DNA of 64,000 nucleotides from Billgrantia montanilacus (lineage in GTDB: Bacteria; Pseudomonadota; Gammaproteobacteria; Pseudomonadales; Halomonadaceae), in assembly GCF_003336675.1 (NCBI RefSeq), contig NZ_QPII01000013.1:568-64567 (forward strand), read 5' to 3'. The notes beneath the pieces are model-generated. The model had not been told where the DNA came from. It saw only the letters and a program-made list of their open reading frames with translations, and did not search any database. Within the stretch, counting starts at the first letter, position 1, and every line of letters begins with the position of its first letter. The position numbers and the translations under genes are program-made. Positions 20,953-31,281 of the stretch are shown one piece after another.

Positions 20953-21900
20953 TCAGGAAAACTTGCGGGCACGCTGCAACACGGCCTCGAGGTCATTGGG
21001 CAGCGGTGCCTTGATCTGCACCGGCCGTCCACTGGTCGGCTCGGGAAAGGTCAATGACGCCGCATGCAGGAACAGGCGCGACAGACCCAGCTTGCGGGAC
21101 AGCACCTCCCCCTCACGGGTGCCATACTTGTCGTCGCCAAGCAGCGGGAAGCCGGCATGGGCCGCATGGACACGGATCTGGTGGGTACGCCCGGTCACTG
21201 GCTCCGCCTCGATCAGGGTCGCCCTGGGAAAGGCCTCACGCACGCCGAAGCGCGTGCGCGAGACCTTTCCCTCCGCGCCGACCCTCACCCGCCGCTCGCC
21301 GTTGCCGGCATCGAAGCGCTCCAGACGGGCGCTGACGAACTCACGCTTCACCGGCCAGCGGCCCGCCACCAGGGCGAGGTACTGCTTGTCCATCTTGTGC
21401 TGCTTGAGCGATTCATTCAGTGCCAGCAGCGCAGGCCGCGACTTGGCGAGCAGCAGGCAGCCGGAGGTATCGCGGTCCAGCCGGTGCACCAGCTCCAGAA
21501 AGTCGAGATCCTCGCGCACCTGACGCAACGCCTCGATCAAGCCTATCTTGACGCCACTGCCGCCGTGCACGGCCAGGCCTGCCGGCTTGTTGATCACCAG
21601 CCAGTCACGCCCCTCCACCAGCACGCTTCCCGCCAGCAGGTTGCGCAAGCTGTCACTGACCTCTCTCACCGCCTCACGGGGCGTCAGGCGCAGCGGCGGG
21701 ATACGCACCAGATCGCCGATCACCAGGCGGTAATCGACCTTGACCCGCTTCTTGTTGACCCGCACCTCACCCTTGCGCACGATGCGATAGACAAGCGCAC
21801 GCGGTACGCCCTTGAGGCGCGTCATCAGGAAGTTATCGATTCGTTGACCGACCTGGCCCTCGCCTACTTCCACCCACTGTACGTCGCGCCCTTCGGTCAT
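20953..21900 (-). CDS. rluC: 23S rRNA pseudouridine synthase RluC
   Basis: A 315-aa enzyme that isomerises three uridines of 23S rRNA (955/2504/2580, E. coli numbering). An N-terminal S4 RNA-binding domain (IDNFLMTRLKGVPRALVYRI) is followed by the catalytic domain with the HRLDRDTSGCLLLAKS motif containing the active-site Asp. It is divergent from rne, the standard arrangement. Confidence 0.93.
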   Translation of the reverse strand: MTEGRDVQWVEVGEGQVGQRIDNFLMTRLKGVPRALVYRIVRKGEVRVNKKRVKVDYRLVIGDLVRIPPLRLTPREAVREVSDSLRNLLAGSVLVEGRDWLVINKPAGLAVHGGSGVKIGLIEALRQVREDLDFLELVHRLDRDTSGCLLLAKSRPALLALNESLKQHKMDKQYLALVAGRWPVKREFVSARLERFDAGNGERRVRVGAEGKVSRTRFGVREAFPRATLIEAEPVTGRTHQIRVHAAHAGFPLLGDDKYGTREGEVLSRKLGLSRLFLHAASLTFPEPTSGRPVQIKAPLPNDLEAVLQRARKFS

Positions 21901-21965
21901 GACACTCCCGCTCGAAACCTGTTGTGAGCCGGCATTCTAGCCTACTCGACCACTCGCTGCGCCAA

Positions 21966-21994
21966 TTGCCGCATATTACCATTGCTGCTATATT
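21966..21994 (+). promoter_or_regulatory. Candidate sigma-70 promoter for rne
   Basis: TTGCCG (21966-21971), a 17-base spacer and TATATT (21989-21994) form the best promoter-like pair in the rluC-rne gap. It would start transcription near 22001 and give a leader of about 610 nt. Confidence 0.5.
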
Positions 21995-22613
21995 GCCAGC
22001 TCGCTCGGATGGATCCCTTCGGTCCCATAAGCGCCTGCCCGACAGACACGCAGGCCGGAGCGACGAAATCAGGCCGCGACGACCCGCTGACTCGGTCCCG
22101 CCGCCGACGAGTGACCAGTGTTACCGATACGACAGCAAGACACCCAGACGTAACGAACGCAGCAGTACCGAGAACAGCAGTAAGCAAGATGTAGCGAAAG
22201 CCCCGTCATGAGCGGAAGCGACACACGAGGAAGTCGCACGGCTTCTCGCTACGGACACGCCGCTACCGATGGATAGCGACAAACAAGCAGTTACGCCACG
22301 CCCGGATCCCGGCCCGCCAGTTTGGCGGGCGGTGGCCACGGGAATCGTTCAACATCGTGCCGGTGGCCGGCGTTGGCGAATCGATGAATGCCAGGTGTCT
22401 GGCGGTGACCGCAGGGCCGGATGGGATCAGCCCACCGAGACATGTCCTGCCTCCGCCGAGTACTCAACATGATCAAGTCGTGCTGGGCCCATCGTGGGCA
22501 CCGGTACGATCGGGCGCCACTGTGCATCCGCGACATGCGCTGAGCACGAGCACGCAGCACCCAGAGGTTCGCCTTCTTCGATGCCCACCGGTGCGTCCAG
22601 TTTGCGAGACACT
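21995..22613 (+). other. Long structured 5' leader of rne
   Basis: About 600 bases without a convincing gene separate the candidate rne promoter from the ATG. Two strong hairpins are visible. GTAGCGA-AAGCC (22191-22202) pairs with GGCTT-C-TCGCTAC (22240-22252) and encloses an inner GCGAC/GTCGC pair. GCCCGCCA-GTT-TGGCGGGC spans 22312-22330. In E. coli the rne leader contains hairpins that RNase E itself binds to shorten its own mRNA; a similar autoregulatory role is inferred here from position and structure only. Confidence 0.5.
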
Positions 22614-25600
22614 ATGAAACGGATGCTCATCAATGCAACCCAGCCTGAAGAACTGCGGGTTGCTCTGGTAGACGGACAGCGCCTTTACGACCTGGACATC
22701 GAATCCGGTGCCAGGGAACAGAAAAAAGCCAATATCTACCGCGGCAAGATTACCCGCGTAGAGCCCTCCCTCGAAGCCGCTTTCGTCGACTTCGGTGCCG
22801 ATCGTCATGGCTTCCTTCCTCTCAAGGAAATTTCCCGCGAGTACTTCCTCAAGGAGACCTCGGGGCGCCCCAGCATCAAGGAGGTGCTCAAGGAGGGTCA
22901 GGAAGTCATCGTCCAGGTCGACAAGGAGGAGCGCGGAAACAAGGGCGCGGCACTTACCACCTTCATCAGCCTGGCCGGCCGTTTCCTGGTACTGATGCCC
23001 AATAACCCTCGTGCCGGCGGCATCTCGCGTCGAATCGAGGGCGACGAGCGCAGCCAGCTCAAGGAGGCCATGGGCGAACTCACCGTGCCGGACAAGATGG
23101 GCGTGATCGTACGCACCGCCGGCATTGGCCGCTCCCCCGAGGAGCTTCAGTGGGACCTCGACTACCTGGTACAGGTCTGGGAATCGATCACCGAGGAAGC
23201 CGTCAAGCGTCCGGCCCCCTTCCTGATCTATCGTGAATCCAATGTCATCATCCGGGCCATGCGCGATTATCTGCGCCAGGATATCGGCGAAGTTCTGATC
23301 GACAGCCCGGTCGTGCATCAGGAAGCGCTGACCTTCATTCGTCAGGTCATGCCCTCCTATCAGCAGAAGATCAAGCTCTACGCCGATGAGGTCCCGCTGT
23401 TCTCACGCTTCCAGATCGAGTCGCAGATCGAGACCGCCTACGAGCGTGAAGTGAAGCTGCCCTCGGGTGGTTCCATCGTCATCGACCACACCGAGGCACT
23501 GGTCTCCATCGATATCAATTCGGCCCGCGCCACCCGCGGCAGCGATATTGAAGAGACCGCCCTGCAGACCAACTCCGAAGCCGCCGACGAGATCGCTCGT
23601 CAGCTGCGTCTGCGCGATATCGGCGGCCTGGTGGTGATCGATTTCATCGACATGAGCCCGGCGCGCAACCAGCGGGAAGTCGAGAACCGCATGCGTGACG
23701 CGCTCAAGCTGGACCGCGCCCGGGTACAGATCGGCCGCATCTCCCGCTTCGGCCTGATGGAAATGTCACGCCAGCGCCTGCGCCCCTCCCTGGGCGAAAC
23801 CAGCGGCGTGGTCTGCCCGCGCTGCAACGGCCAGGGCACCATACGTGACGTGCGTTCCCTGTCGCTATCCATCATGCGCCTGATCGAAGAAGAGGCCATG
23901 AAGGAGCGCAGCGCACAGATCCGCGCCATCCTGCCGGTACCGGTCGCGACCTACCTGCTCAACGAGAAGCGCGCGGTTCTGGCCGATATCGAGAGCCGTC
24001 AGGACGTGCGTGTGCTGGTACTGCCCAACCCCGACATGGACACGCCTCATTACGACGTTCAGCGTCTGCGCGACGACCACGTCGATGAAGATGGCGAGCA
24101 GGAGAAGTCGAGCTTCGAACTCTCTGTGGACACCGAGGTGGGCAAGGAGCCGGACGCCAGCATCGCCAAGCCGGTTTTTCGCACCGAAGCTGCCGTAAAG
24201 ACGGTCATCCATAACGAGCCCGCCCCTGCCTCGCTGCAGCACCAGCAACAGCCACAACAGCAGGAGAGCGTCACCGAGACGCCCCCGCCTGCACTACCGA
24301 GCAGCCCCGGTGTACTCGGTCGCCTGGTGAAGGGCATGGCCAAGTGGCTGGGCACCGCTGACACCGAGGCCGAAAGCCAAACGCCCCGCAAGCCTGCCGC
24401 TGCGGCCGAGCCGCAGGCCCGCGATGACGAACGTGGCGAGCGTAACGGCCGCGGCCGCCAGCGCCGTCCACGCACCGAACGGACCGAGGGGCGTGACGAT
24501 GCCCGCGGCCAGCGCAGCCAGGGACGCCAGCAGGAAGGCGGTCGCAGTGATCGCCAGGCTAGTGAGCGTCAGGCCAGCGATCGTCAAGAAACCCCAGCCA
24601 GTTCCGGTCGTGGCGACGCACGGGGCAATCGTGGCGGTCGCGGTCAGAGCCGGCAGGAGAAGTCTCAGCAGCAAGACCGGCAAGAGAAGCCCCAGCAGCA
24701 GGAGGAGAATCGCCAGGAAAACCGGCAGCCCTCTCGTGGCCGTGACGACTCGGCCCGCCGTCAGAAGGCGGATAGCGCCGACAAGCCGCTGGAAAAGGCA
24801 GCGGAGAAGCCTGCCGAAAGCGCCAAGCCGGCAGAAGCCGCCAAGGTGGATGATGGCAAGCCGAAGCGGACACGTAACAATCCGCGTAATCGTACACGCA
24901 AGCATGCCATCAACCCCCAGGCAGAAGCCGAACAGAAACGCCTGCAGGCCGAAGCCGTGGATACCGACCAGGCCCAGCCCGAGTCGCCCAAACCGGTAGA
25001 GAAAGCGGCCGACGCGGCCAAGCCGGCCGAGAAGCCAGCCGACGCGCCCAAGGCAGAGGCCAAGCCCGAGCAGCCGAAAGCCGAGCAGCCCAAGCCGGTC
25101 GAGAAAGCGGCCGACGCGGTCAAGCCGGCCGAGAAGCCAGCCGACGCGCCCAAGGCAGAGGCCAAGCCCGAGCAGCCGAAAGCCGAGCAGCCCAAGCCGG
25201 TCGAGAAAGCGGCCGACGCGGCCAAGCCGGCCGAGAAGCCAGCCGACGCGCCCAAGGCAGAGGCCAAGCCCGAGGAGCCGAAAGCCGAGCAGCCCAAGTC
25301 GGTCGAGAAAGCGGCCGACGCGGCCAAGCCGGCCGAGAAGCCAGCCGACGCGCCCAAGGCAGAGGCCAAGCCCGAGCAGCCGAAAGCCGAGCAGTCCAAG
25401 CCGGTCGAGAAAGCGGCCGACGCGGCCAAGCCGGCCGAGAAGCCAGCCGACGCGCCCAAGGCAGAGGCCAAGCCCGAGGAGCCGAAAGCCGAGCAGCCCA
25501 AGCCGGTCGAGAAAGCGGCCGACGCGGCCAAGCCGGCCGAGAAGCCAGCCGAGTCGCCCAAGGCACAGGCCAAGCCCGAGCAGCCGAAAGCCGAGCAGCC

Positions 25601-25871
25601 CAAGCCGGTCGGGGAAGCGGCCGACGCGGCCAAGCCGGTAGAGAAAGCGGCCGACGCGGCCAAGCCGGCCGAGAAGCCAGCAGAGGCGCCCAAGGCAGAA
25701 GCCAAGCCCGAAAAGCCTGCTGACGTGCCCGGTGAGGCCGTAGCGGATGCGGATGCTCCCAAGGACGAAACGCCGGCACAGCGCCGTCGTCGCCGTCGTG
25801 CTCACAACGATCCGCGGGAGATCCGCCGTCGTGAACAGGAAGTAAAGCCTCAGGATGGCAAGCAGGGCTGA
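22614..25871 (+). CDS. rne: Ribonuclease E
   Basis: A 1085-aa endoribonuclease and scaffold of the RNA degradosome. The catalytic half contains the S1 domain ([19 protein letters not shown]...), the metal-binding Asp residues D300 ([12 protein letters not shown]) and D343 (VVIDFIDM), and the zinc-link CPRC (Cys 401 and 404). The C-terminal half is disordered: a Gln/Pro stretch, an Arg-rich RNA-binding block (about residues 600-730), then six and a partial seventh copies of a 34-residue Lys/Ala/Pro/Glu repeat. It ends with a basic [14 protein letters not shown] segment. The ATG at 22614 gives [10 protein letters not shown], the family start. A terminator follows at 25891. Confidence 0.97.
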   Translation: MKRMLINATQPEELRVALVDGQRLYDLDIESGAREQKKANIYRGKITRVEPSLEAAFVDFGADRHGFLPLKEISREYFLKETSGRPSIKEVLKEGQEVIVQVDKEERGNKGAALTTFISLAGRFLVLMPNNPRAGGISRRIEGDERSQLKEAMGELTVPDKMGVIVRTAGIGRSPEELQWDLDYLVQVWESITEEAVKRPAPFLIYRESNVIIRAMRDYLRQDIGEVLIDSPVVHQEALTFIRQVMPSYQQKIKLYADEVPLFSRFQIESQIETAYEREVKLPSGGSIVIDHTEALVSIDINSARATRGSDIEETALQTNSEAADEIARQLRLRDIGGLVVIDFIDMSPARNQREVENRMRDALKLDRARVQIGRISRFGLMEMSRQRLRPSLGETSGVVCPRCNGQGTIRDVRSLSLSIMRLIEEEAMKERSAQIRAILPVPVATYLLNEKRAVLADIESRQDVRVLVLPNPDMDTPHYDVQRLRDDHVDEDGEQEKSSFELSVDTEVGKEPDASIAKPVFRTEAAVKTVIHNEPAPASLQHQQQPQQQESVTETPPPALPSSPGVLGRLVKGMAKWLGTADTEAESQTPRKPAAAAEPQARDDERGERNGRGRQRRPRTERTEGRDDARGQRSQGRQQEGGRSDRQASERQASDRQETPASSGRGDARGNRGGRGQSRQEKSQQQDRQEKPQQQEENRQENRQPSRGRDDSARRQKADSADKPLEKAAEKPAESAKPAEAAKVDDGKPKRTRNNPRNRTRKHAINPQAEAEQKRLQAEAVDTDQAQPESPKPVEKAADAAKPAEKPADAPKAEAKPEQPKAEQPKPVEKAADAVKPAEKPADAPKAEAKPEQPKAEQPKPVEKAADAAKPAEKPADAPKAEAKPEEPKAEQPKSVEKAADAAKPAEKPADAPKAEAKPEQPKAEQSKPVEKAADAAKPAEKPADAPKAEAKPEEPKAEQPKPVEKAADAAKPAEKPAESPKAQAKPEQPKAEQPKPVGEAADAAKPVEKAADAAKPAEKPAEAPKAEAKPEKPADVPGEAVADADAPKDETPAQRRRRRRAHNDPREIRRREQEVKPQDGKQG
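24990..25733 (+). repeat. 102-bp in-frame tandem repeat in the rne tail
   Basis: Six units of exactly 102 bp begin at 24990, 25092, 25194, 25296, 25398 and 25500, each encoding 34 residues ([20 protein letters not shown] and then [14 protein letters not shown]). The seventh, from 25602, is divergent and carries an extra [14 protein letters not shown] insertion. Neighbouring units differ by only a few bases, including at silent positions, which indicates recent expansion by slippage or unequal recombination rather than selection on the protein alone. Confidence 0.97.
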
Positions 25872-25890
25872 CGCCCGGCCCGCCGTAAAG

Positions 25891-25920
25891 AAAATGCCCG
25901 CGCATTTGCGCGGGCGTTTT
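25891..25920. terminator. Bidirectional terminator between rne and murB
   Basis: AAAAT-GCCCGCGC-ATTT-GCGCGGGC-G-TTTT forms a perfect eight-pair GC stem with A/T runs on both sides, 20 bases past the rne stop and 64 bases past the murB stop on the other strand. It serves both convergent genes. Confidence 0.9.
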
Positions 25921-25983
25921 CGTTTCGGTGGCTGCCTTTCGACGACAGACTGTCTATGACCGACTATGGAGGCTCAGTGGCAA

Positions 25984-26982
25984 TCAACCCGCCAGGCGTG
26001 GCTCACGCTCGAGCTCGACACCGAAACGCTCGGCCACCTGGCCGGCCACCGCCGAAGCGAAGTCCAGCAGCTCTGCAGCACTGCCGCCACCGAAGTGGAC
26101 CAGCACCAGGGCCTGGCGGTCGTGTACGCCGAAGTGCCCTTGCCGCCAGCCCTTGAGACCACAGCGTTCGATCAGCCAGCCGGCCGCCAGCTTGATGCGA
26201 CCATCCGGCTGCGTGAAGTGTGGCATTTCCGGGTAGGTACTGAGCAGTCGATCGGCTGCCTCCCGTGTCACCAGGGGGTTCTTGAAGAAGCTGCCGGCGT
26301 TTCCAAGCAGTGCCGGGTCGGGCAGCTTTTCGTGACGTACCGCACAAACAGCCTCTGCCACCTGCAGGGCCGTCGGAGCGTCGCCGACCCGGCGGGCCAG
26401 GTCGCCGTACTCGAGCCGTGGACGCGGCGTTCGGGAGAGGCGGAGCACCAGGCGGGTGATCACCACCCTGCCCTCCAGTTCGTGCTTGAAGATACTGTCA
26501 CGATAACCGAACGCGCACTCTCCTGGTGTCAACACCTGTTCACGAGCGTCGTCCAGATGGATCAGGTGCACGGCCTCCAGCACATCGCAGAGCTCCACGC
26601 CATAGGCGCCGATATTCTGGATCGGTGCGGCGCCACAGAGCCCCGGGATCAGCGCCAGGTTCTCGATGCCCCATAGCCCGTCGGCGGCCAGGGCCATGAC
26701 CAGCGCATGCCAGTTGACCCCGGCTCCGGCGTGCACCAGCACCTGATCCGGCGTCTCCTCCAGCCACCAGTCGTCCAGGGCCGGCTGCAGCACCAGCCCC
26801 GGCAGCCGCTCGGGCAGGATCAGATTGCTGCCACCGCCCAGCACCGTCAGCGGCAACCCCTGCTGCGCGGCCCGAAGCAGCAACACCTGCAGCGCATGCA
26901 CGTCGGTCGGCGCGACGAACGCATCGGCGACACAGGGCAAGCCCAGCGTATTGGCACGGCTCAGGTCATGGTCAGTCAGCAT
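25984..26982 (-). CDS. murB: UDP-N-acetylenolpyruvoylglucosamine reductase
   Basis: A 332-aa FAD enzyme that reduces UDP-GlcNAc-enolpyruvate to UDP-MurNAc in peptidoglycan synthesis. FAD-binding elements (LGGGSNLI, GIENLALIPGLCGAAPIQNIGAYG), the proton-donor Ser in GNAGSFFKNP and the KLAAGWLIE segment identify a type I MurB. The start MLTDHDLSRANTLG at 26982 matches the family; the frame extends 61 codons upstream through the phosphatase gene and is rejected there. It is the last gene of the comEC-to-murB operon. Confidence 0.94.
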   Translation of the reverse strand: MLTDHDLSRANTLGLPCVADAFVAPTDVHALQVLLLRAAQQGLPLTVLGGGSNLILPERLPGLVLQPALDDWWLEETPDQVLVHAGAGVNWHALVMALAADGLWGIENLALIPGLCGAAPIQNIGAYGVELCDVLEAVHLIHLDDAREQVLTPGECAFGYRDSIFKHELEGRVVITRLVLRLSRTPRPRLEYGDLARRVGDAPTALQVAEAVCAVRHEKLPDPALLGNAGSFFKNPLVTREAADRLLSTYPEMPHFTQPDGRIKLAAGWLIERCGLKGWRQGHFGVHDRQALVLVHFGGGSAAELLDFASAVAGQVAERFGVELEREPRLAG

Positions 26983-26990
26983 CTCGCCAC

Positions 26991-27470
26991 TCAAGGCCGC
27001 CGCACCTCGAGACGCTGGCGAATCTCCTCGATCAGCCCCCTGGACGCCGCATCGATCAGGTCCAGCACCTCCTCGAAGCCCTGCTCGCCCCCGTAATAGG
27101 GATCGGGCACCTCGCGCTCGACATGGCCAGCGAAGTCCAGAAACAGCCCCACATGGGCTGGACACTGGGCGGGACGCTGCTCGTGCAGTGCCGCCAGGTT
27201 TGCCCGGTCCATGGCCAGCAAGTAGTCGAAGCGGCGGAAGTCGTCTGCCGCAAGCTGGCGGGCCCGAAGGCTGCTCAGGTTGACGCCCCGCCGCATGGCG
27301 GCTTCATGCGCCCGGGGGTCGGGGGCCTTGCCCACGTGCCAGGCTCCTATTCCGCAGGAGTCGACCTCGACCCGTTCGGAAAGGCCGGCGGCCTGCAGTT
27401 GCTGACGCAAGACGCCTTCGGCGGTGGGGGAACGGCAGATATTGCCAAGGCAGACAAACAGTACGCGCAT
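26991..27470 (-). CDS. Low-molecular-weight protein tyrosine phosphatase
   Basis: A 159-aa cytoplasmic phosphatase. The P-loop CLGNICRSP (C-x5-R-S) lies at residues 7-15, and the general-acid Asp is in VPDPYYGGEQGFEEV. The start ATG at 27470 (MRVLFVCLGNICRS) is fixed by the position of the P-loop near the N-terminus. It lies between kdsB and murB as in Pseudomonas. Such enzymes often regulate exopolysaccharide kinases, but no cognate tyrosine kinase is in this window. Confidence 0.92.
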   Translation of the reverse strand: MRVLFVCLGNICRSPTAEGVLRQQLQAAGLSERVEVDSCGIGAWHVGKAPDPRAHEAAMRRGVNLSSLRARQLAADDFRRFDYLLAMDRANLAALHEQRPAQCPAHVGLFLDFAGHVEREVPDPYYGGEQGFEEVLDLIDAASRGLIEEIRQRLEVRRP

Positions 27471-27480
27471 GGCGAGCTCC

Positions 27481-28257
27481 TCAGTGGTTCCGTGCCAGCA
27501 GCGACCTGACCCGCTCAAGATCCTCGACGGTATCCACGCCGGGAGGATTGGGCAGCGCCGCCAGGGCGACCTGGATGGCATGGCCGTGATGCAGCGCCCT
27601 CAACTGCTCGAGCTGCTCGAGCTGCTCCAGGGGGGACGGCGTCCAGTCACCATATTGCGCCAGGAAACCCACACGATAGGCGTATAGGCCGATATGCCGC
27701 AGCCAGCCGTCGGTTTCGAGCCAGTCGGGCCGCGACGCGAATTCTTGTCGGTCCCAGGGGATGGGAGCGCGGGAGAAATAGAGCGCCCGTCCGGAGAGGG
27801 CTCGCACCACCTTGACCACATTGGGATTGAATAGCGTGTCCACGTCGGCGATCGGCTCGGCCAGGGTCGCGATGGAGGCCTCGGGGTCGTCGAAAAGCCG
27901 CGCCGCCACCTGGTCGATCAACGTCGGCGGGATCAGCGGCTCGTCACCCTGAACGTTGACCAGTACCGCCTCGTCGGGAAGGCCAAGCCGTTCGGCCACT
28001 TCAGCGAGTCGATCGGTACCTGAAGGGTGATCGGACCGGGTCATCACGACCTCGGCATCGAAGGGGGCCAGCGCATCGCGGATCCGTGCATCGTCTGTCG
28101 CTACGATCACCCTCTGAGCGGCGCTTTCGCAGGCACGGCGCCAGACGTGCGCCACCATGGGTTCCCCGGCGATGTCGAGCAGCGGCTTGCCCGGCAGTCG
28201 CGACGCACCGAAGCGGGCCGGAATCACGGCAATGAACGCATCGGCAGCGTCCCCCAT
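27481..28257 (-). CDS. kdsB: CMP-Kdo synthetase
   Basis: A 258-aa cytidylyltransferase that activates Kdo for attachment to lipid A. The N-terminal nucleotide-binding [14 protein letters not shown] and the central [12 protein letters not shown] motif are diagnostic. Its ATG shares a base with the stop of the preceding Trm112-like gene (TGATG). Confidence 0.95.
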   Translation of the reverse strand: MGDAADAFIAVIPARFGASRLPGKPLLDIAGEPMVAHVWRRACESAAQRVIVATDDARIRDALAPFDAEVVMTRSDHPSGTDRLAEVAERLGLPDEAVLVNVQGDEPLIPPTLIDQVAARLFDDPEASIATLAEPIADVDTLFNPNVVKVVRALSGRALYFSRAPIPWDRQEFASRPDWLETDGWLRHIGLYAYRVGFLAQYGDWTPSPLEQLEQLEQLRALHHGHAIQVALAALPNPPGVDTVEDLERVRSLLARNH

Positions 28258-28466
28258 CAGGCGCCCCCCATGCGTCCGGGTGACGTCGGCAGCTTTTCAT
28301 CGACGTCCAGCTGACGGGCTTCTTCGGGCAGCATGACCGGGATACCATCGCGAATCGGATAGGCCAGGCCATCGTAGAGGCAGTGCAGCTCCTGGGCCTC
28401 ACGATCGTACCTGAGCTTGCCCTTGCACAGCGGGCAGACCAGCATCGCCAGCAGTTCCTTGTCCAT
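28257..28466 (-). CDS. Trm112/YcaR family protein
   Basis: A 69-aa protein beginning [18 protein letters not shown]. It has one CPxC pair, [13 protein letters not shown] and the usual position between lpxK and kdsB (ycaR in E. coli). Trm112-like proteins activate methyltransferases in other organisms; the bacterial role is not settled. The start ATG at 28466 matches the family, and the stop overlaps the kdsB start by one base. Confidence 0.92.
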   Translation of the reverse strand: MDKELLAMLVCPLCKGKLRYDREAQELHCLYDGLAYPIRDGIPVMLPEEARQLDVDEKLPTSPGRMGGA

Positions 28467-28525
28467 CTTGTACCTCCGCGGTGAACGGTGACCGCCGCAA
28501 GACAGTGGCCACGGTATCGTATAGG

Positions 28526-29527
28526 TTATCGTAGCGCTTCCAGCCGAGCATCCAGCCATGCTGCAAATCCGGCATCCGGTTGCGCTTCCACATCCAGCAC
28601 CCAGCTGTTGGGCGACGCAAAACGCTGGCATTTCTCGGCATCCTTGGCCGTCATCACCACCGGTAGCCCGTCGTCGAAGTTAATATCGTGGGCGGTGAAA
28701 TGGTGATGATCGGCCAGGGCATGAGGCCGGACCTCTATCCCCATCTCCACCAGGGTGGCGAAGAAGCGGTCCGGATTGCCGATCCCTGCCACCGCGTGGA
28801 CCGACCCCGAGAATGGCAGCGGCAGGAGCGGAAAGCATGAGTCATCCTGCAGCGCGCGCCATTGCAGGGGCGCCAGCCGAAATGTCCAGCCGCTCCCGGG
28901 CATGTCAAAGGATGGGGTACCATTTATCAGCACCGCATCCACATCGTCCAGCCGGGCCAGCGGCTCACGTAGCGGCCCTGCCGGCAGGCAACGACCGTTA
29001 CCGAAGCCTCGTTGTCCATCGACGACGACCAGCTCCAGGTCACGACCCAACGCCAGGTGCTGCAGACCATCGTCACTGATCAGGATATCGCACCCCGCCT
29101 CGACCAGCGCCTTGCCGCCACGCGGACGATCCGGGTCCACCACCACGGGCAGCCCGGTCTGGCGTGCCAGCATGCGCGGTTCGTCGCCACAGCGATCAAC
29201 CGGCGTCGTCTCGGTCACGCACAGCGGAAAGTTGGTGGCGCTGCCACCATAGCCTCGCGAGACGATGCCCGGCCGCCAGCCCCGCTCGGCCAGGTGCCGC
29301 CCCAGCCAGGCCACCATCGGCGACTTGCCGGTGCCACCGAGGGTAAGGTTGCCGACCACGATTACCGGCACCCCGGCCCGCCATACCCCTCGCCTGCCGC
29401 TGCGATAGGCAGCAACCCGGCGCGCCACCACCAGACGATAGAGAGACTCCAGCGGTCGCAGCAGGCGGAGCCAGGCTGAACCCCCATAGGCGGCATGCAG
29501 CCAGCGCTCTGCCAGCCCCCCCTTCAT
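28526..29527 (-). CDS. lpxK: Tetraacyldisaccharide 4'-kinase
   Basis: A 333-aa inner-membrane-associated kinase that adds the 4'-phosphate to make lipid IVA. The N-terminal membrane-associated helix is followed by the P-loop [12 protein letters not shown] and the catalytic-region [14 protein letters not shown]. Its start overlaps the msbA stop by four bases (ATGA), coupling lipid A phosphorylation to its flippase. Confidence 0.95.
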   Translation of the reverse strand: MKGGLAERWLHAAYGGSAWLRLLRPLESLYRLVVARRVAAYRSGRRGVWRAGVPVIVVGNLTLGGTGKSPMVAWLGRHLAERGWRPGIVSRGYGGSATNFPLCVTETTPVDRCGDEPRMLARQTGLPVVVDPDRPRGGKALVEAGCDILISDDGLQHLALGRDLELVVVDGQRGFGNGRCLPAGPLREPLARLDDVDAVLINGTPSFDMPGSGWTFRLAPLQWRALQDDSCFPLLPLPFSGSVHAVAGIGNPDRFFATLVEMGIEVRPHALADHHHFTAHDINFDDGLPVVMTAKDAEKCQRFASPNSWVLDVEAQPDAGFAAWLDARLEALR

Positions 29528-31281
29528 GGAACCGTGGACTCCTGGAACTGCAGTCGATGAAGGGCCGCATAGGCACCGTCACGGGCCAGCAGCTCGGCGT
29601 GGGAACCCTGCTCGACGATGCGACCCTGCTCCATGACCAGGATGCGATCGGCCCGCTCGATGGTTGAGAGTCGATGGGCGATGACCAGGGTCGTCCGCCC
29701 TCGGCATACCGTTTCCAGCGCCTGCTGGATATAGCGCTCCGACTCGGTGTCCAGTGCCGACGTGGCTTCATCGAGAATCAGCAAAGGGGCATCCTTGAAG
29801 ATCGCCCGGGCGATGGCCAGTCGCTGGCGCTGCCCGCCGGAGAGCATGACGCCGTTGTCGCCCACCACGGTGTCATAGCCCTGCGACAGCGGTTCGATGA
29901 ATTCGTGGGCATGGGCCGCCCGGGCAGCAGCCTCGATGGCGGCCGGGTCGGCATCCGGCACGCCATAGGCGATATTGTCGGCAATGCTGGCATTGAACAG
30001 GGTGACCTGCTGAGACACCAGGGCGATCTGACGGCGCAGCGGTGTCAGGCGGTACTCGTCGATGGGCACACCGTCTATGAGGACGCGTCCCGCGGAGGGG
30101 CGATAGAAGCGCGGCAGTAGCCCGACCAGGGTCGACTTGCCGCTTCCCGAGCGTCCCACGATGGCGACCATCTCACCAGCCTTGACCGCCACGTCGATGC
30201 CCTTGAGCACCTCGGGCTGGTCGTCCCCATAGCGGAAGTGCACGTCCTGCAATTCCACTCGCCCCTCGAGTCGGCCCGGCTCACGGGTGCCTTCATCGCG
30301 CTCGGGGGATACTTCGAGAAGTCCGAACAGCTCTGCTGCAGCGGCGATGCCCTTCTGGATCTCGCTGTTGACCTCGGTGAGCTGGCGTACCGGCTTGGCC
30401 ATCAGCGAGGCGGCGGTGATGAAGGCGACGAACTCCCCGGGAGTCATGTCGTCGAGCAGCGCCGGTGACATCGCCAGCCAAACCAGTACTGCCAGCGACA
30501 GCGCCACCAGCAGTTGGATGACCGGGGTGCTGACGGCCTTGGTCAATGCCTCTTTCATGCTCTGCTGTCGGTTGTAGTTGCTGGCCTTGGCGAAGCGAGC
30601 CTTCTCGTACTCCTCGGCACCATGGGTACGCACCACGCGATAGCCCGACAGGGCCTCCGACGCCACATGGGTGACGTCGCCCATGGAGTGCTGGATACGC
30701 TGTGAAATGCGCCGGAAGCGTTTGCTGGCATAGCTGACCACGCCCGCAATCAGAGGTGTCACGGTCATGAAGAGCAGCGTCAGCATCCAGTTGGTCCACA
30801 TCAGGTAGCTCAGCAGGCCGATGACGAACAGACCTTCCCGCAGCACGATGGTGACCGCCTTGGTCGCCGCACCGGTGACCTGCTCGACATGATAGGTGAC
30901 CCGGGAGATGAGATGGCCGCTGGAGTGGGAATCGAAGAAGCGGCCCGGCAGATGCAGCATGTGATTGAAGACATCGCAGCGCAGTGCGTGCACCACGTTG
31001 CGCGCCACGTTGCTCATGAAATAGGTGCCGAGGAAGGTGCCCAGCCCCCGGGCCGCGAACATGCCGACCACGAACAGCGGCAGGAATAGACGAAAAGCGG
31101 CGTCCGGATTCTGGATGCCATCGATCAATCGCTTCATCATTTCCGCCAGGGCGGTACTGGAAGCGGCATAGATGGTATAGCCGACGATCGCCAGGGCAAA
31201 GGAAACCCAATGGGGTTTCACATAGCTCAACAGGCGCTTGTAGAGCGTCCAGCCCGAATGTTGGGTCCCGGCTCGAGTCAC
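29524..31281 (-). CDS. msbA: Lipid A export ATP-binding/permease protein MsbA
   Basis: A 585-aa half-transporter that flips lipid A-core across the inner membrane. An N-terminal six-helix transmembrane domain is followed by a nucleotide-binding domain with Walker A GRSGSGKSTL, signature LSGGQRQRLAIARA and Walker B LLILDEATSAL. It starts with GTG overlapping the exbD stop (GTGA). It lies upstream of lpxK. Confidence 0.96.
   Translation of the reverse strand: MTRAGTQHSGWTLYKRLLSYVKPHWVSFALAIVGYTIYAASSTALAEMMKRLIDGIQNPDAAFRLFLPLFVVGMFAARGLGTFLGTYFMSNVARNVVHALRCDVFNHMLHLPGRFFDSHSSGHLISRVTYHVEQVTGAATKAVTIVLREGLFVIGLLSYLMWTNWMLTLLFMTVTPLIAGVVSYASKRFRRISQRIQHSMGDVTHVASEALSGYRVVRTHGAEEYEKARFAKASNYNRQQSMKEALTKAVSTPVIQLLVALSLAVLVWLAMSPALLDDMTPGEFVAFITAASLMAKPVRQLTEVNSEIQKGIAAAAELFGLLEVSPERDEGTREPGRLEGRVELQDVHFRYGDDQPEVLKGIDVAVKAGEMVAIVGRSGSGKSTLVGLLPRFYRPSAGRVLIDGVPIDEYRLTPLRRQIALVSQQVTLFNASIADNIAYGVPDADPAAIEAAARAAHAHEFIEPLSQGYDTVVGDNGVMLSGGQRQRLAIARAIFKDAPLLILDEATSALDTESERYIQQALETVCRGRTTLVIAHRLSTIERADRILVMEQGRIVEQGSHAELLARDGAYAALHRLQFQESTVP

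Noticed and set aside
21942-22617. Several 60-100 codon frames in the rluC-rne gap
   Set aside because: No ribosome-binding sites or consistent codon bias; the region is better explained as promoter and structured leader of rne.
24294-25905. Very long open frames on the minus strand through the rne tail (503, 333 and 261 codons)
   Set aside because: They are created by the 102-bp repeat and low-complexity codons of rne; the translations are monotonous Leu/Gly/Arg or Ala/Ser/Gly repeats with no ribosome-binding site.
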